This document shows positions 60,912-64,000 of a stretch of DNA of 64,000 bases, one piece after another; within the stretch, counting starts at the first letter, position 1; every line of letters begins with the position of its first letter. The DNA comes from Nymphaea colorata. Taxonomy: Eukaryota; Streptophyta; Magnoliopsida; Nymphaeales; Nymphaeaceae. The stretch is taken from NCBI RefSeq assembly GCF_008831285.2, contig NC_045146.1, positions 19,481,289 to 19,545,288 on the forward strand. The letters run 5' to 3'. The notes beneath the pieces are model-generated. The model saw nothing but the letters and a program-made list of their open reading frames with translations. It had not been told where the DNA came from and made no database searches. The translations under genes and the position numbers were made by a program.

Positions 60912-63378
60912 TACGCTTTTTATGCTTAATATGGATGTTGCCCCCAAAAAAAAGAAATGGTTTATTTTTTCGAGCAAACATATGCTCTAATTCAATGGAC
61001 TTTTCAAAGAAGCGCCAATGAAGAGCCTGCTGCTTTTCTCGTGTCCTTAGGGTTCAAGATTGCTTTGGCTTGTGCAAGCGGTTGATGCTCATACCACTCA
61101 TACCAACAACCAACCGTTTACCGGCCATTGGTCCGAGTTCCTTCCGAATTTCTCGGGGCTAATGCCTTGCTTTTTATGCAAGGAAACACAGAAAAGTTCA
61201 TTCTTGAGATGATGTCAAAAGGATCCACTGGATTTATGGCTCTAAGTATGTTGGAGGATGTTAGCCCTAGAAATTTAATGTGAGGTCACTATTAAAATGA
61301 TGTGAAGGAAACCATTGGATTTATGTGACTCCGAATGTGACGGGATCTTTACCTTGTAGAACAAGTTCAGGATATTGCAGAGTGGGGCTCTACTTTATGT
61401 TGGTTGAGACATTGACATGGGATTATCCTAACTTATCCTCTTTTCCAGATAATGTGGTCTTAGTTCACATTGAGAAGGGGGTCTTCTTTAGATGCTTTTT
61501 CCAGCAAGGGAGAGATGCTGGGACGCTGCTCTGCAGACAGATAAGGGGCGGTTAGGGGTATGTCCCACACACCTAACAGCAACCGCCAGGAGTGATGAGA
61601 GGCGTTGATCTCCTCAGATGGAGGGCTGTGGATGTCCCTTTCTGGTCATGGTCAAAAGGGGAATAAAAACAAAATATAAGGGAGGACCTCTTTTTGGGGG
61701 AAACAAAGGCATATCTTGGGGAATGAGGCGGCATTTGTCCCCTCTGATGGATCCATCAAAATGGGTCCCTTATTTGAAATTATGAAAAAGGCATGCCCAT
61801 GTGATCCTTTTTCTTTTTTTTTTTTAAATTTTTAAAGAGAATCTCATGGATTGAAACTTGAAAAGAAAATGTGCTTTTTAAAAATTATTTCTAATTTGTA
61901 AGCAACTAACAACTTCTCATCTGCTTCATTATTAGTGACACATTCACTTATGGGTTTTAACCAAGTAATTGTATTTTTTTTTTTTGCCGAAAGGGGCACA
62001 GCACAATAGGGGCAGCCTACACTCAAGGGGTTCTAGGTTTGAATCCGTGATCGCTGTCACACTTAAATGTATATTTCTTTGAACGGCAAATAGTGGTAAT
62101 GAGACATTTGAATTGAATGATGTACCATATGTTTACTACTTAAATCTTGAAGCAAGCCAAAACCTTGGTATGACCTTGATAGTGTTAACATAAAAAATTG
62201 TATTTTTTTCATATATATTTTGATTGAGAAAAAGCATGGCGAGTTGGAAGACTTCATTATTTGCCTAGGGCATAAAGCCTCCAAGAGCCATATTCTCTCG
62301 CCCTTTTATTTTGGCCTATGTCGGCGTTTGCAAGTGAGACACCCAACCAGCGACTGACCCTCTACCAATTGTTGGTCCAATCAGTTGTGCCACGCCCCTT
62401 GAGACAATAAGAAAACTACGAAGCTCAATGTGTCGTTTAAAATGATTTTTCTTTGAGCAAATCAGCAATGACATTACGACTACGGCGAGCCGCTAACCAT
62501 GGTTAAAATTAACAAAAATAAAACAATTTATTCTTAAATTGCAAATTTCCTGAATGCATTTGCAGATTTCATATGGATAAATATATCAATTGGCTAAAGT
62601 CAAGGGTGAACTAGTAAAAGAACACTGGAAGAAAAAAATATGTGTAGATTTTTAGTCTCTTTGCCAACGCTGGGTGAGGATTCATCACCCACCAAGAAGA
62701 TCAAGGGAGGGACCATGGAGACAGGACCACTTTCACAGTCCACATTAATGGTGGATCCCATTTTATACATTAAAATAATGGATATGGTTCATGTCTAGTT
62801 GGATATGTTATCTCTTTTTAGGCACATCTGTGTTCTTACCATGAAAACTCAACTTAAACCAGGCCAATGGCATGCCTAAACTCAAAAATGCGTTTTTTTT
62901 TGCTTTTACTTACGCGAAAAAGGAAAAAAAAAAACATTATTGACCCCACAATGGTAGGTTTCTGGATGTGGTCCTTTTGGACTCAAGAAAATCTTATAAG
63001 ATCTCAGAAATATTCGCGTCAAAATAGTCAATCTCTTATTTGAAACCGAGAGAACAATTGAGTACTACAGCGGTAGAGTCAGAAATTTTTGGCAGAGATA
63101 TAGACTTTCAAAAATTCGATGAGAATTTTTTTTTGCCGAGGGGCAGACCATTCAAAGATTCGAAGGCTAAGGAACAACTACATGTAAATTAACAAATGAA
63201 GCTAGTATCATTATGTAAGTTATTTATGTGGGTTTGTGTGGGCAATTACCCGTATAGGGCCACGCATGCCTCTGGGGCTAATAGAGCATGTAGGCAACAA
63301 AAGATTATAGTATGAAATTCCAGCGATGCTTCGTGAATTTCTGGTTCTAAACCTTTGTCGCTATGAAGCATCCATCAA

Positions 63379-63470
63379 ACCAAGTAAGGGCAAAAAATTT
63401 ATTTATTTATTAATTTTTTAAATGACCAAGTAAGGGCAAAAAATTTATTTATTTATTAATTTTTTAAATG
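63379..63470. repeat. 46-bp tandem repeat, two copies
   Basis: The unit ACCAAGTAAGGGCAAAAAAT... is repeated at 46-bp spacing with no visible difference over the overlap. Confidence 0.9.
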
Positions 63471-63530
63471 TTTTGAAAAGAATACTCATTTATCTTTTAT
63501 CTATAATTTTCAAGCAGTCTCTGAGGAGGC

Positions 63531-63582
<52 letters not shown>
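63531..63582. repeat. (CT)n(TA)n compound microsatellite
   Basis: A CT run at 63531-63550 leads directly into a TA tract to 63582, the same order as at 17206 and 34899. Confidence 0.93.
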
Positions 63583-63584
<2 letters not shown>

Positions 63585-64000
63585 CATCAAGCATACTTCA
63601 TTTTTCTTAAAAAATAATAAAGTACAATTCAACAGAAGCAGATGCATGAGCGAAGCAAGACGGCTGGTACATCTTTATTAAAGCAGTCAAAAAGTAATTA
63701 TATATTTTAAGCTTTGCCAATCGAGGATCGCGAACATGTACATAGAATAAGATCATCCCATCACGATCTCATTCACTTTTAAGTGTTCATTAGATAATAA
63801 ACTTCCGTAAGAATATCACGTCTTTGTTTAGATGGAAGTAAACAAATACAAATCTGACTTCACTAAGCACTTGACCAAGTTTGCAGCTTTCGTGCCACCC
63901 TCGCTTGACCCTTCGGCCGTCATCCGCCTCTTAACGCCGCTTGTTTCCGTTGTTCAACATTGGCATGCTACGATAAATCCGCTCTCTATGACACAATATA

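Larger units (their letters stand above)
60912..64000. other. Intergenic DNA, no gene recognised
   Basis: Frames at 61325-61555, 61844-62026 and 62063-62284 have no domain character. A CT/TA microsatellite lies at 63531-63582 and a 46-bp tandem repeat at 63379-63470. A relic near 63070-63300 shares GCGGTAGAGTCAGAAATTT with the AGTGGCGCAGCCAGAAATTT word of the segmental duplication. Nothing else is supported up to the window edge. Confidence 0.4.

Noticed and set aside
61995-62055. tRNA-like B-box (AGGTTTGAATCC) suggesting a tRNA or SINE
   Set aside because: No matching A-box, acceptor stem or anticodon arm could be found; single weak match.

Overview
This window is nuclear DNA from a flowering plant. 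The evidence is an intron-containing gene of the plant-specific DREPP/PCaP family, plant-type Ty1/copia and Ty3/gypsy LTR retrotransposons, many small TIR elements (MITEs), and AT-rich intergenic sequence crowded with (TA)n, (CT)n and (GA)n microsatellites. I cannot name the species. There are no prokaryotic features, organelle genes, rRNA, tRNA or CRISPR arrays.

Layout. 1-8.5 kb: gene-poor DNA with MITEs, including a CACTA-type element with a 3-bp target duplication. 8.5-10.3 kb: the one confidently recognised host gene, on the minus strand: a four-exon plasma-membrane-associated cation-binding protein (DREPP/PCaP1-like, 215 aa), with (GA)n tracts in its upstream region. 10.3-20.4 kb: intergenic DNA with MITEs and long microsatellites. 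20.4-28.5 kb: an old, heavily damaged Ty3/gypsy element of Tekay/Del (chromovirus) type on the minus strand, delimited by a GGTCT target duplication; it has lost PBS, gag and protease, and its two LTRs differ strongly in length. 28.6-35 kb: AT-rich DNA with a few exon-like islands that I could not assemble into a gene. 35-45 kb: microsatellite-bounded MITEs, a hAT-type MITE with a perfect 8-bp target duplication, and a tandem segmental duplication (about 40.2-41.9 and 41.9-44.7 kb). 45.0-50.3 kb: a young Ty1/copia element on the minus strand with two 487-bp LTRs differing at four positions, a TTACC target duplication, a tRNA-iMet-type primer-binding site and a gag-pol frame broken by one frameshift in reverse transcriptase. 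50.3-64 kb: intergenic DNA with a Harbinger-like MITE, a GC-rich promoter-like block with two G-boxes near 55.3 kb, and several tandem duplications.

Functionally, one host gene sits in a mobile-element landscape. The two LTR elements carry complementary damage: the copia copy keeps all its cis signals and lacks one base in pol, while the gypsy copy has lost its 5' internal half. The most interesting points are the loss of the N-myristoylation glycine in the DREPP protein, a family of MITEs bounded by TA/GA microsatellites (Micron-like), an open reading frame that runs from copia pol through the polypurine tract into the LTR, and the segmental duplication that offers an empty site for one MITE insertion.
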